From Dysidea avara (taxonomy: Eukaryota; Porifera; Demospongiae; Dictyoceratida; Dysideidae), in NCBI RefSeq assembly GCF_963678975.1, contig NC_089275.1:20294467-20358466 (forward strand): DNA of 64,000 nt, given 5' to 3'. A program made the position numbers and the translations under genes. Below, in pieces: positions 1 through 10,840 of the stretch (positions within the stretch are counted from its first letter, which is position 1; each line of letters starts with the position of its first letter). The notes below the pieces were generated by a model, which saw only the letters and a program-made list of their open reading frames with translations, made no database searches and had not been told where the DNA came from.

Positions 1-494
1 GGCCATGGATGCGTAACATTAGAGGCTGGAAAATGGCCAATAGTGATCCACAAGTATTTCTCACAAGAAGCAGTTAGTTAATAAACCAACTCACTAAACA
101 CATTTGCTAATCTCATCAACTGCACTTTGCTGGTTCTGTGGCTATCAATTACACAAAGATAACAATAGTTTATGGCTTTAATGAATCTTATTTCGTGGCT
201 TATTGCCATTTCCATTGTACTAATAATGCTAGTAACTGACTTCCTTTGAAGAATTCATGGCTTATATCAGCTCTTACTCAACTCCATTTCGATGCACTAT
301 GTACACTACCATCTTGAAAAGTAATTAAATGATGTTATTTAAAGTACTGGTTGGTATTAGACATTTGTAGCTTTACTGATACAAGTCCAGTACCACCAAA
401 ATAGGGCTGATACCAATACTAGTATTAGTATCAGTACATCACTAGTAAGTAAAGTATTTGCATGTGTGTATGCTTCTTATGCTTAGTTAGATAT
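1..494. other. AT-rich stretch, nothing recognised
   Basis: No coding exon, RNA gene or clear repeat boundary is visible. If the death-domain exon that follows on the minus strand belongs to a larger gene, this stretch would be its downstream intron or 3' flank. Confidence 0.4.
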
Positions 495-778
495 TTAACA
501 CTTACATAAGTAAGATTTTGCTATTTTCTCTACAATCTGTACCATATTAACCATCTTGAAGGCTTCTACAATCTCACACCAACATGGATGACGTGATCTC
601 TCTAACCAGGCATCGAACATGTAAAAACACTTGTCGGTAACCTCAACATAGCCAGTGTTAATTGCTTTTATTCTTTCTGATGGCAACTCCAACTCTAGTG
701 CAAATCTCTTCCAACAATCTGCTAGATCGTCAGAGTATCTCATCAATACTTTTAACTTCGGCTTTTTGTAAAGATGTC
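495..778 (-). CDS. Death-domain-like exon (partial gene)
   Basis: The minus-strand frame reads about 94 residues from a good splice acceptor (TTCTTACAG just above 778) to a stop at 495. It starts HLYKKPKLKVLMRYSDDL and contains ADCWKRFALELELPSERIKA, then DAWLERSRHPCWCEIVEA and VEKIAKSYL. The spacing (W near the first helix, L-x-L-P, a late W, a closing hydrophobic helix) fits the six-helix death-domain fold, which sponges carry in many receptor and adaptor proteins that pair domains in innate-immune or cell-death signalling. Upstream exons should lie at higher coordinates on the minus strand, but none was found between 779 and 3000, so the architecture is unknown. It may be the last exon of a large gene or an isolated gene piece. 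The fold call is by pattern; the role is inferred from the family. Confidence 0.55.
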
Positions 779-3096
779 CTGTAAGAATATATTAATCATT
801 TACAACTCAAATACTACATCAATAGCACTATTCTAATTAAAACAGTCATACATGTACATACTGTATGTGTATGTATAGCAAAGAAACAAATAAACTCAAT
901 TTAAAATTATGGTGATTATAATATTAGTAACAAGGGTTCATAATATTTGTATGGAGGCAAGCATTTTTGCGCTTTTCAAAAAGTCCTAAGTCTGTTTTGG
1001 AAACAAAACTAGGGAACAACTCGAAACATTATCCCTTCCAATGACTCTCTATACAAAGTACCCCACTCTTTTACCATTTTTGCGCTATGATGTAATTACG
1101 AATTAGTGGCAGTGTATTTGCTGACTATTTTATAGATAGTCTTCCTTACCACTACATATTGCAAGTTAAGGAAATACGTATTTACATATGAGTATAGATC
1201 ATAAGTATAAAAAGCTATGAAATAGGTGGGGTTCACTTCCTACTTCAGTTATACACAATAGTACAGTCATGGCTCACTGGTACACAGTAGCTGCAGGTGT
1301 AGAAGACTAGCTTTCACTGCTTTATTCCTGTGATCTCTACTGAAATGTAAAACTCCTAAATTTTCTTTATATTTATTTAGGATCTGCAACATGAAAAATG
1401 AAAATGCAAGAAACATATCCCTAACTATTGTAGTATGTTACGCACCACTAATACCTTGGAGGAACTGCATTCCCTTGTTGGAGACACATGCTGATTTTAA
1501 TGCCTCACATGACTGACCTTATTTCATACTCTCCAAGAAAGGCGATCAGAGCTGTAATTTCAATGGTTGTAGCCATATCAAACCATGCAAAGAAGTTGTA
1601 AAACCTTGCCTGTGTTTACCATGGAGGCTGTGGATGAGTCAAGTAAAATTTTTGGTTGGGGGTCCCCACCAGCCAACAGACTTGATATTCCAGCTTTGTC
1701 ATTTTGTAACAGTTGCATTATGGGCCCAAGTGATTTGCCTGATCGTACTGCAGGCCTGAGGGCGTGGGTGTACATATCAGGTAAGTCACAAGGGCACGTG
1801 ATACAACTGATATGTACCATGTGGGCTAATAGTCCGCACAGGCAAATAGCCTGCGCTGGGTAATAAATCACCCTAGCCAACACATCATCTACTTCCTGAT
1901 TCCATTTATAAATGTGACTGATGAATTGTTCAAATATAGTCAGCAATTATTGACTATACTCTATGCATAAAAATCCAATAACAGTGTACGGAATGTCATC
2001 AGCAAGAAGAAAGCTGCTGTGAATGAAACATTGTTAACCCTTACACCTGCATAATCAAGAAAACTGGATTAGATAAGAAATAAAATAATACTTTTTCCGA
2101 TTTACATATGTGGTTTCAAACAGGCATATCTTGTAAAGCATTCATCCAATTTCTTTAGAAAAACAGATTTACAGATTTTATTAATTGGCAAAGAGTAAGC
2201 TATCTAACTGTTTAACCATTAAAAAACATGAACTCACCTGCTACAAAGTGTTGAATCATTTTAGATTCTTTTGCTTTATATCGTCACCGTGCTTGTCGGA
2301 CATTTAATTAATCAAGTGATACCTATACACCAACTGAATCACCACAACTTGAGGAGCAACATGATGTCGAGCAAAAGTTGATATGATGAAGTACAGCCAA
2401 GGTATTTTGTACATCGTTATGTGAAGAAGAAAGATGGAGAAATGGTTCTTCTGTACCATCAAAGTATAGTGCAAAGTTCTGGGTTGAAAGGATGCAATGA
2501 AGGATGGGCCCATTTAAACCAAAATTTAATGGTGAGTAAGATGGTGTGATTGTTTGTCATTTTTAGATAGCTTTAACAGTTCCTGTACCATGGGAGTTTG
2601 TTTCAAAAGGCATCCAAACAAACCAGTTTACTGGACAATGCATTTTCAGTGCTTGCATTTATTAAAATGACTGCAGGTTTAAGGGTTAAAAGCTTTAAAG
2701 CTACAGGTAGTTCAGTGTAAAACGCCAAACCCAAGAGTTTGTTTACAGTTGCTAATGGTCAACTGCAAACCGTAGAGCTACTGGAAATTAAAAACGTCTA
2801 ATTTAAATGGCAATTAGAGTTAGTAGGAATAAGTGGAATGTGGGGAATGATAACGCTGTGTCCTACATACTTACTATGTGAAATACGTACTAGCCTCCAT
2901 AGTGTTTGCCAACAGTTTACTGAATACACACCTGCAACTCATAGGGGATCCAGAGAACATAAAATCAAAATTGGTACAGCGATTTCTAATGAGAGTAGGT
3001 GAAAAGGCAACCCTGAAACTTCTAATAAATTAAGAAATTCTATTGGAAAGTTGATTGCTTCTGATTCATCAGGTACAGAATCAACTGACTTATACT
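779..3096. other. No supported gene; weak open frames only
   Basis: A 122-codon minus frame (1578-1946) overlaps a 92-codon plus frame (1585-1863). Neither matches a family I know and neither has splice or start context that favours it. The rest is AT-rich spacer. Confidence 0.4.
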
Positions 3097-3135
3097 CCAC
3101 ACACACACACACGCATGCACGCACACACGCGCGTA
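3097..3135. repeat. (CA)n microsatellite
   Basis: An imperfect CA/CG dinucleotide run. It creates several artificial His/Thr-rich or Val/Cys-rich open frames on both strands that should not be taken as genes. Confidence 0.85.
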
Positions 3136-3760
3136 CCACCCATTGGTCGACTATTACCCCTCAAATCTCTCAGTGTGCTTCAATGCATGCCTACTTGTCA
3201 TCAGGACTTCATCAACCACAACTTTGGTCTCCAGTACTGTAAAGAGTGTAGCTCATCACCTACTAGAACGAACAGGAATGCCAATTGCTTTTGGTATTAT
3301 GAACGTACTATGTAAAGTACAACCATCCATCAATAATGTTGCAGCTATTCCACTTGAAGCTGTAGCTAATGCAAATTATGTACCTTCATCCCTAAAATGA
3401 AATTGATTAGATACGTAAGTCTTACCTGTTCATGCCATCAGGGGGATAGCTACACCTGGGCAATCATTGCTGCATAGGTATTCAAGCCTTGAATCTCACG
3501 TATAATCTGCAATTCCAATGATTATTCACCACTCACAACAAAATGCTGTTTTGTACTTTTGGCATTAATACTAGTGCAACATACTGTAACATTATATTTA
3601 GATCACATGACCACCCCATATCACATAGTAAAGTGCCATCAGATAATATACACACCATGAAGTTGTCACATATTTCTGGATTTCTACCAGTTTTTCATGG
3701 AATTTATATGTAAAACAAAAACAATTAACCCTAGCTGATTGTACAGAAAAAAGAAGGATG

Positions 3761-4931
3761 ATCTTGGACCTTGATGACGGCAAGCCTGAGGAAAGTAGCA
3801 AAGCTGATAAATTAGAAAATGCAAGGGAAAATTACTGTATCATGCCAATTGTTGAGCCAATTGTAATAGACAGTAATGATGATGACAGTTGTGATATGTA
3901 CCTCGAATAAGCTTGTGGATGATTTGGAATCATGCAGCAGCAATGGAAAAAAATCTCCAGGTGTCAGCTCTCAGCAGTTAAGTTAGAGTACTAGTGATGT
4001 TGTTGATATAGACACTCCTTAGATATGTCTGCAAGTCCACAAGAAAGTCCCACTAAACCACCACAACTACAATCCCTATCAACATTTAATTTGATGGGAA
4101 GAAAGGAGATTAATTCACAACGGTAGTTACAAAGAGTACTGTTGGCTAGAATATTCCATAGATCAAAATGCAGCCATTTGCTATGCATGCTGTCATATTA
4201 ACATCGTATGGAGGATGGTAAATCTGAAAACACTACCATCAGTTTAAAACTGAAACAGGGAACAAAGGCACACTCCTGTCTGTCTGTTACTCATATTGAT
4301 GCAATAAAGTCCTGGCATGAATAGAAGGTCAGTAAGAGCACCATACACAATTAATGATTGTTTGAATTCTACAAGGTACATGCCAGGTAAATATTAGACA
4401 TTATGTTAAATGTGTGGCAGAAGTTATTCTTTTGTGCTGCTATTTAGACATTGGATTAAGAGGCCATGATAAATCCTACATTTCTGCCAACAAAAGGAAC
4501 TTTAGTGAAATCATCCTAACCATGACCCAATTATAAAGCAAAGGCTTGAGCATGGCCCCCAAAATGCAACTTGTGTTTCTTTAAATTGCAGTTGACATCT
4601 GCTGGTTATGAGAAAAATGGCACAACAGAAGTTCCTAAAGCTGGCACTGCTAATTGCAGACAAGTCAAAAGATATAAACAAAACAGAACAAATGGCAGTG
4701 GTAGTGAGGTATACAGATGAAACGGCTGATGAAAGGAATCTTACTTTTGTTGAAGCAAAAGATTTGACTGCTGCAGGATTATCAAGTAAATCGCTCTTTG
4801 TTCTCAAAAGTTTAAAATTAGATTCAAGCAATATACATATGATTTCACAATTTCACAAGGCTACAATGGTGCTGCAGTATTGAGTGGCCAGTGTTCTGGT
4901 GTATAATAAGAACACAAGACATGGTTCCAAG
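3761..4931 (+). mobile_element. Decayed TTF/ZMYM-type hAT-like transposase, left part
   Basis: In shifting frames the plus strand shows the usual order of a TTF-zinc-finger hAT-like transposase. First comes an acidic N-terminal stretch from 3761. Next is a TTF finger near 4120-4195 with WLEYSIDQNAAICYACCH. A Lys/His-rich segment lies near 4245-4320, then LRGHDKSYISANKRNFSEI near 4455-4515. The start of the RNase-H-like core is at 4608-4883, with a short motif resembling the family's DGAxVMSG run at about 4850-4895. At least two stops and several frameshifts break it, so it cannot encode a working enzyme. It stops at 4931, where another element is inserted. Its continuation lies in reverse orientation at 6099-6190. 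Similar proteins are also domesticated in animals (ZMYM family), but the breaks argue for a relic. Confidence 0.7.
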
Positions 4932-5458
4932 TAAAGGTGTACCGATAATCGGATTGGCTACAATATCGGCTGTCGATATTGGTAAATTTAGCCATATCGG
5001 GTATCGGAAATAAGCGTATAATTGTACGGATAAACCCGATATGAAGGCGCATTCGTATATAGCTATTTAATGCGTATAGCACGTTATAGCATGAATAAAC
5101 AAGTGAAGCATGGCTTCATCGCCTGAGTCACGAGATAACTCACTTTCACCGGAACCACCTGATTTGACATCGTCATTAAGTCTAACATCATCATTAGGTG
5201 AATCATCACAGTCGGCGGACTCTGGTCAGTCGTCACGGCTCCGGCAACTCCGCCCTGTCTGGAGATCTCCAGTGTGGGCTTTCTTTGTTATTTCAGAAGA
5301 TTCCAAGTATGCTAGGTGTAACAAATGCCTAGAACTGGTTGCTCGTGGTGGTAATAATGCAAAGTCTTACAACACCAGTAATCTTGTTCATCATTTAAGG
5401 TCGCATTACTCGAGAGAATATGCCCATCTTAAAAAATTAATAAAGTTATGATGTGTTA
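4932..5458 (+). mobile_element. hAT-like element inserted in the older transposase (left part)
   Basis: It starts TAAAGGTGTACCGAT and continues with repeats of CCGAT/ATCGG type, a common hAT terminal style. The 8 bases before it (GTTCCAAG, 4924-4931) reappear in reverse complement (CTTGGAAC, 6183-6190) directly before a second copy of the same terminus at 6191. That is what an 8-bp hAT target duplication looks like after one end has been inverted. The piece carries a short BED-finger reading frame and then stops, so most of the transposase is missing. Confidence 0.6.
5110..5451 (+). CDS. BED-type zinc-finger protein, truncated hAT transposase N-terminus
   Basis: A 113-codon frame starts at ATG 5110. 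Residues 1-45 are Ser/Pro-rich and disordered. Residues 51-100 form a BED finger: aromatic residues in SPVWAFFVISEDSKYARC, the CNKC pair, then HHLRSHYSREYAHL with the spaced histidines. BED fingers bind DNA in hAT transposases and in ZBED host proteins. The frame ends right after the finger and has no RNase-H core, so it is a DNA-binding module only. It lies inside the hAT-like insert, so the simplest reading is an internally deleted transposon. Whether it is transcribed cannot be judged from sequence. Confidence 0.55.
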   Translation: MASSPESRDNSLSPEPPDLTSSLSLTSSLGESSQSADSGQSSRLRQLRPVWRSPVWAFFVISEDSKYARCNKCLELVARGGNNAKSYNTSNLVHHLRSHYSREYAHLKKLIKL

Positions 5459-5506
5459 CCACACGTCATAGCGTAGCTCTGCTTCTTTCGTGAGCCACGC
5501 CCACTT

Positions 5507-5648
5507 ACATAAATTACATTCTGTAGACATATGGTAGCCATGTCCATTCATCAGTGTGTAGGTATGCACGAATCCAAGCCCACTTATGTAAATTACTGTC
5601 TATAGACATATGGTAGCCACGCCCATGTAGATATGCACGAATCTACGT
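5507..5648. repeat. Two-unit tandem repeat of about 75-80 bp
   Basis: Two diverged copies follow each other, each with a CCCACTTA(C/T)(A/G)TAAATTAC start, an ATATGGTAGCC middle and a TATGCACGAATC end. It lies between the truncated hAT-like insert and the foldback element, close to the inferred inversion breakpoint. Confidence 0.6.
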
Positions 5649-5767
5649 CCATGATTGTCTGCAGGCTTATGTAGAGCCACGCCCACTGATCAGTTGTTAT
5701 TTTATGAGTCATAATCTAGTATAATAGTGCTGTGAGTAACTCAGCAGATATTTAGTGGTCATGAGCT

Positions 5768-6098
5768 TGCAAAAAAACTTCACAAACAAGTATAAGAAAA
5801 AATTGGGAATTTTAAATTGAATTAGGGACAATGTATAATGCTGCAATAAAAAGTACTGAAACAAGCTGGATCGGAGTAGTACGTAATGTCCAAATACTAT
5901 AAAACAATAAGAAGTGAGTATCCCTACTGTGCATTGAGTGTAGCACAGTAGGGATATTCACTTCTTATTGTTTTACAGTATTTGGACATTACGTACTACT
6001 CCGATCCAGCTTGTTTCAGTGCTTTTTATTGCAGCATTATACATTGTCCCTAATCTAATTTAAAATTTCCAATTTTTTCTTATACTTGTATAATTTGC
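5768..6098. mobile_element. Foldback (hairpin) element, subfamily A
   Basis: Two arms of about 155-165 bp are near-perfect reverse complements around a centre near 5936. Landmarks are the inner CACAGTAGGGATA, the CAATAAGAAGTGA box and GGATCGGAGTAGTACGTAA. No coding capacity. Diverged relatives lie at 57586-57722 (same subfamily) and, in a second subfamily with GTGCACGATATTAAATC, at 8936-9068, 61862-62004 and 62668-62805. It sits in the inverted part of the older transposase relic, so it probably inserted there. Confidence 0.8.
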
Positions 6099-6190
6099 AG
6101 TATTCGATGTTTTTCACATAATCAACAGGTGCTAAATTCAGAATTGGTACAAAACAATGTATGTACAGGTGTGTATAGCACTTGGAACTA
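6099..6190 (-). mobile_element. Inverted continuation of the TTF/ZMYM-type hAT relic
   Basis: Read on the minus strand from 6190 down, the frames give VPSAIHTCTYIV and then NLAPVDYVKNIE. These resemble the 'YIHCYAH..LNLVLVD..KNI' part that follows the DGAxVMSG motif in TTF/ZMYM-type transposases. That is the next segment expected after the break at 4931, which supports the idea that this piece was once contiguous with it and later inverted. Confidence 0.5.
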
Positions 6191-6330
6191 AAGGTGTACC
6201 GATGTAGGATTTTTTACTGTCTCGATGACCGATGTATATTTTACAGATTAAGCCGATAAACATCATCCGATCCGATATATCAAGTACACATATGATGAGC
6301 GTTGACATACTGATGAACAACTTCTTATAT
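6191..6330 (-). mobile_element. Inverted terminus of the inserted hAT-like element
   Basis: It begins TAAAGGTGTACCGAT, identical over 15 bases to the terminus at 4932, and continues with CCGAT-type subterminal repeats. It is directly preceded by the reverse complement of the 8-bp target sequence found at the other end. It fades out near 6330. Confidence 0.55.
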
Positions 6331-7086
6331 TATGCATTTTACACTGTATAAGATGGCATATGGGTCATTCCATGCACAATCACCAAAGAATTGTAATGAC
6401 CCCCCTCGGATTTTGATGAAATTTGGTGTGTATGTAGTACTTATGGTACTTATTCACCATACCAATTTTTAGCCCCCTGCACCACATGGTTTCTGATTTA
6501 TGACCACAAAAATTTTGAATATTTTATGAAAAGTTGGTACGACTTGCATTACAAAATCAACTGTAGCTCACCACTGTATTAATATTTTGAAATAAAATTT
6601 TCGGTGAATAAAGATAATTAATTGATCAATTTAAAAATCCATAAATTATGGGATAGCAGCTTAATTAAACTTTTCAAAGTTGCATAAGAAACTTTGATCC
6701 TACATATTTCAAAAAGTGCTGCTTCAAATTCTTTGAATTTTTTACTGAATGATTATTGTGTCATGGTCTATTGTTGATAAAATTTTTGTGGTGGGGTCAC
6801 AATGGGTTCAGGAGATATAATTAAAAATGTTGTAGCTTATAGTGAAGTATTGTAGTCTATTATTGCTTTAAGGGAGTGTACACCAGTATTAACCATTCCT
6901 AATAAGGTCATTTCAGATCTGTCTTACATAATGAAGATTTTGAAATGCAGTGTAACCTGTATTAGTGACCACCTGTATTGAAAAACCATCCTTAGTTTAC
7001 GAAAGTTTAATGCATATTAATAGTCTTCGGTTAACAACCAGACACATCCTCTAATTATGAAATCAAGACCATTTGAACTCTCTAAG
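6331..7086. other. No gene seen
   Basis: AT-rich DNA with a GGGTCATTCCATGCACAATC stretch near 6361 that looks repeat-derived, but no second end could be matched. No exon recognised. Confidence 0.35.
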
Positions 7087-7104
7087 TTTTTTTTTTTTTT
7101 TTTT

Positions 7105-7263
7105 TTAAATTCCATAGCAACTTGTTGAAAGGGTTTCGGGTCAATCTGAAAACTTGTTTGGGTTTAGTTTTACCTAACCAATACTGCCTCATCGCCATCA
7201 GAGGTTGGTTTTGGGGTGATTTATCCCATGGGTAACATCTACTCCTTTGTGGTCCCTGCCATA
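7105..7263 (+). mobile_element. Element E fragment (terminal part)
   Basis: Preceded by a T-run (7087-7105). It matches, in the opposite orientation, the end of the larger copy at 8105-8270: shared blocks are CCATAGCAACTTGTTGAA, TGGGTTTAGTTTTACCT, CCAATACTGCCTCATCG and ACTCCTTTGTGGTCCCT. Only the terminal part is present. Confidence 0.7.
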
Positions 7264-7374
7264 CAGTACTATTGTACTGCATGATACATCAATGTATAGA
7301 GTAAACATACTCAATAGTCTATACTGGTTGTAATAATGTATGCAGGGCTCCAATGTAAAAATTCGGCTAATCTG

Positions 7375-7687
7375 CTAACTGCTGTAACATGTTGGACTAA
7401 TTCTCACTTGAATACAGCTGCAATGGTGATAAATTCCACTGCTTTCTTGGGTAGAAATCAATCGAAATGTCTGCAAAATCCGAGATTACAAGCTGTAATT
7501 CTCAGAAGCCTTGATCCTTTATTCCAATACTGGAGTTCAACCTTCCTCTGTGAGTAAACCTTCACCTAAAAGCATTGGTAGTTTGATTGGTGAGGTAGGT
7601 TTCCTGTCGCTGCATCATTTGAGCACGATTTTGAACTCCAAAAACAGGTTTTCATCTACGGACACCAAACGGTTGATAGTCCAACCT
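7375..7687. repeat. Left arm of a wide inverted repeat
   Basis: About 310 bp that recurs in reverse complement at about 9922-10230. Shared blocks include CTCAGAAGCCTTGATCCTTT, CTCTGTGAGTAAACCTTCAC and GCTGCATCATTTGAGCACGA. The 2.2 kb between the arms holds an element E copy. It may be one composite element with long inverted ends, or two copies of one repeat in opposite orientation. Confidence 0.7.
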
Positions 7688-8104
7688 CACACCACAGTAG
7701 TAATCATCCATCGACAAAGAAATCACATACAATAATACACATACAATGTATGTTGTGACATCTCTAACCATCTGGGTGAGCATGATATAGGGCACAATTT
7801 ACCCAAAATCACATCTTAACTACACAACTTGTCCACTCAACTGCTTAAAAATAGATATCTCGGTGTAAAACAACTGTATGATCCACAAAGTATCAGCCAC
7901 ATAAACTTAATTATTAGTTTCTCATCCCCACCCGCATTGCAATTTTTCTGATTTTTTTTGCACCACTGATTGCATAGTGCAGCCATTCAGCACCTTTTAA
8001 AGTTGGTACCTTGCTAGAGTAGTTGAAGACAACTACATTCTGAGTCATTTTAACTAGCTAATTCAGCTATCTAGTTAATCATACAGTACGATACTAACTG
8101 TATA

Positions 8105-9068
8105 GTAGGGACCACAAAGGAGTAGGCGTGGCCCACGAAATAATATCACCCAAAAATCAGCCTCGATTTTCCCTTACGACGATGAAGCAGTATTGGTGAG
8201 GTAAAACTAAGCCCAAACAAGCTTTCAGATCGACCCAAAACGCTTTCAACAAGTTGCTACGGAATTTTTTTTTATTTATTATTCAACGGAATTTTCTACT
8301 GACTGACTGAGTGAGTAACTGACTGACTGATGCCTTCAGACAAGCGTAACTCAATAACGGCTAAGGCTACAGGCTTGATTTCTTCACTGTTCGACATCAC
8401 TTCAGCCCGACAGGTGACTTTTGGCATACCGCAGTACGTACAATGCATTCTTCATGGGCTTACCAGTGTCCTCCTTTGTGTCCCATTCATCTTTGCTGAC
8501 AGGGAAAGGTGTCGATTTGGCACGAGCACGTGATGGCTTCCCTTCGAAATGGAAATCGTCCGTATTTTTCATTGTGGCTATTTCGATTGCAGAGGTACTT
8601 TTCAAACAGTTCTTGATTCGTACTGCTGTGTAACGGGTTGAACATAGCCTACAGCAAAGCGTAACAGATACTTCACTTTTCAGACTATAATTAATATGAT
8701 TGGGGCGTGCGGCACAATTTCTTTCTTTTGGTATGCGTGGATTGTAGAGGTGCTTTTCAAACAGTTCTTGATTCGAAATGCTGTGTAACAGGTTGAACAT
8801 AGCTGACAACGAAGCATAATGGATACTTCACTTTTCACACGATAATTGATATAGCTGGGGCGCGCGGTACCTTTTCAGATGCGGTATGCGTGGGTTCACC
8901 AGTCATAATAAAATTATTTACAAAAAAAGTTAACGAACAAGTACACGAAAAAATTTGGAATTTTCAACTAGAGTAGGGACCATAGCACATCGATAAAAAG
9001 TACTGAAACAAGTTGGAGTAGTCCATGATATTAAATCACTGTAAAACAATAAGAAGTGTTATATCCCT
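8105..9068 (-). mobile_element. Element E copy with a conserved small frame
   Basis: An unclassified interspersed repeat of about 1 kb. In order on the minus strand it holds one arm of foldback subfamily B, a segment in which a unit of about 140 bp is duplicated in tandem, a small open frame (8402-8572), a (GACT)n run near 8290-8330, and a terminus ending with GTGGTCCCTACTATA. Relatives: 7105-7263, 28420-28652, 56169-56425 and 62668-64000. No transposase was recognised, so it is probably non-autonomous; class unknown. Confidence 0.65.
8402..8572 (-). CDS. Small open frame inside element E (56 aa)
   Basis: It reads MKNTDDFHFEGKPSRARAKS, then TPFPVSKDEWDTKEDTGKPM and KNALYVLRYAKSHLSG before a stop. 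The copy near 63.6 kb keeps the same frame and most residues, and the partial copy at 28.4 kb keeps VSKKEWDTKED and YVLRYAERHL. I know no family with this pattern. The frame can be read further upstream (to 8809) through the duplicated unit. It could be a protein or exon spread by the repeat, or a frame kept open by chance in young copies. Confidence 0.3.
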   Translation of the reverse strand: MKNTDDFHFEGKPSRARAKSTPFPVSKDEWDTKEDTGKPMKNALYVLRYAKSHLSG

Positions 9069-9921
9069 TTCGTGTACTTGTAAAAAATAAAATAAATATC
9101 TGCCCTCCTGCACTGCTATTTTGAGTACAGGAGGATGAGAAACCAATAATTAAGTTTAGGTGGCGTAACAGCAGAGTTATGTCGCTGCAATTCAGCTACA
9201 AATGCACTTAGCCTGTTCAATCAGGCTCACGTGACTAGGCTTGGGTGTGGTCAGTAATGATACACCGCCTACATTTATTTGCTTATTATTACTGGGCAGG
9301 CAATATTTGTATTGAGAGATGAATCACAGTTGTCGTAGCACTCGTAAGACATCAAATGTTTAAATGGCAGAAATTACGCGAGTTTATTAGTGCCGTTTAA
9401 TTTAATTTTACATGAGGTAGCTCAACTGCTTCACTGGGCTGCTTGGGAAAGGTTAAACACTGTAACAGTGGAGACTTACTTGTCATCCATTGATAAAGAA
9501 GTCACATACAAAGTATGGTTAACCCTTAAATGTGCAAAAGCCTATATATAGGCAAATACACATGGCTGTAAACAAAGTGCTATAACTTTCGAAGCATACC
9601 TCCTATGACTAAGCAATTTACTTCATTCTACTCATAATGTAAAAGGCGTTACAATGACACCTAGGGCTTTCCCTTTCTGTGCTAAAGCATGATGTCAGAA
9701 CTCGCCATGTAATCAACTTTTCATTAAATACACATGTAAAACCTTTACATACCTTATAAAATGATCCATAACTTGATAGCGGTTTTTCCAATCGACTTCC
9801 AATAAGGTTTGTTCGCTTCAGCATTAAATTTTGCATTAGGCCATACTAAGTTCACGTGATTAAACCTGCAATCGAAGTTTAACACGTGGCAAGAAGCTTG
9901 GTTGATGGATAACACTGTGTG
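9069..9921. other. No gene seen between element E and the right inverted-repeat arm
   Basis: A 72-codon minus frame (9618-9836) has no recognisable domain. A short block near 9484-9516 (CATCCATTGATAAAGAAGTC) resembles one near 7700 in direct orientation, so part of this stretch is repeat-derived. Confidence 0.35.
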
Positions 9922-10230
9922 AGGAAGTTTAGGCTATCAATTCTTTGGTTCCGTAGGCGAAAAGCAGTTATAGAAGCCCAAAATCGTGCTCAAATGATGC
10001 AGCGAAAGGAAACCTACCTTAATTACCAATCAAACTACCAATGCTTTTAGGTGAAGGTTTACTCACAGAGGAAGATTGAACTCTAGTATTGCGATAAAGG
10101 ATCAAGGCTTCTGAGAGTTACAGCTCATAATCTCGATATTTCAATCAATTTCTACCCCAAGAAGGTAATGGAATTTATCACCACTGCATCTGTATTCAAG
10201 TGAGAGTTAGGCCATATGTTACAGCAGTTA
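9922..10230. repeat. Right arm of a wide inverted repeat
   Basis: Reverse complement of 7375-7687 with moderate divergence and small indels. Confidence 0.7.
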
Positions 10231-10660
10231 AAGACCTACCAAGTCACACACATTAGGCATGTGACACATGCATTTTAAGCAAATCTCCAGCTCACACGAA
10301 TGCTCACCTAAATATCCAGTATTTCCAGTTACCTGATAAGTCAAACCCACAATCGAATCTTGTATCTTATAAATGGACATGTCATAGATTTGCAAGAGTG
10401 TAAACAACCCATACAAATGCCTATGTGGTATGTCAACCACTGGGCATACCTTTTCCATAAAAGGTATAAAGTTGGTAGGCATGTGATCACACACTATGGG
10501 TTTATTTGAACTTTGTCCTCCAGCAGTAGAATGCGTGTGATGATAGGTCAGATAGGATGTGAATCGTTCCTCATAGTTGAAGTTGTTACAGTGGACGTGG
10601 AAGATGGTACGGTAGCCAGACCATTTATATGGAGTGAAGTAACTATAATATATAGTTACC

Positions 10661-10840
10661 GTATAGCCTAAATATTTTGAGGTACAAATTTTTCAAGGTT
10701 GAGCAATGTTGCTAAAAAATAAAATTTTCGTGGATTTGCAAACACTCCCAAAATGTATTAGACTATATGGAGGTCTGAAATGTTTCAAGGATAAAATTGT
10801 TGCTGGTAACCCTTTCTCCCTCAAAATATTTAGGCTATAC
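10661..10840. mobile_element. MITE with 22-bp terminal inverted repeats
   Basis: The left end GTATAGCCTAAATATTTTGA (10661 onward) is the exact reverse complement of the right end at 10819-10840. The inside carries GGTTGAGCAATGTTGCTAAA and CGTGGATTTGCAAACACT, also found in a more diverged, longer copy at 49005-49252. No coding capacity. Confidence 0.85.

Noticed and set aside
1578-1946. 122-codon minus frame overlapping a 92-codon plus frame
   Set aside because: Antisense frames of similar length over the same DNA, no recognised motif, no codon signal I could rely on.
3051-3400. Overlapping plus-strand reading frames near a CA repeat
   Set aside because: They owe their openness to the microsatellite (His/Thr-rich) and show no domain, splice context or frame preference.
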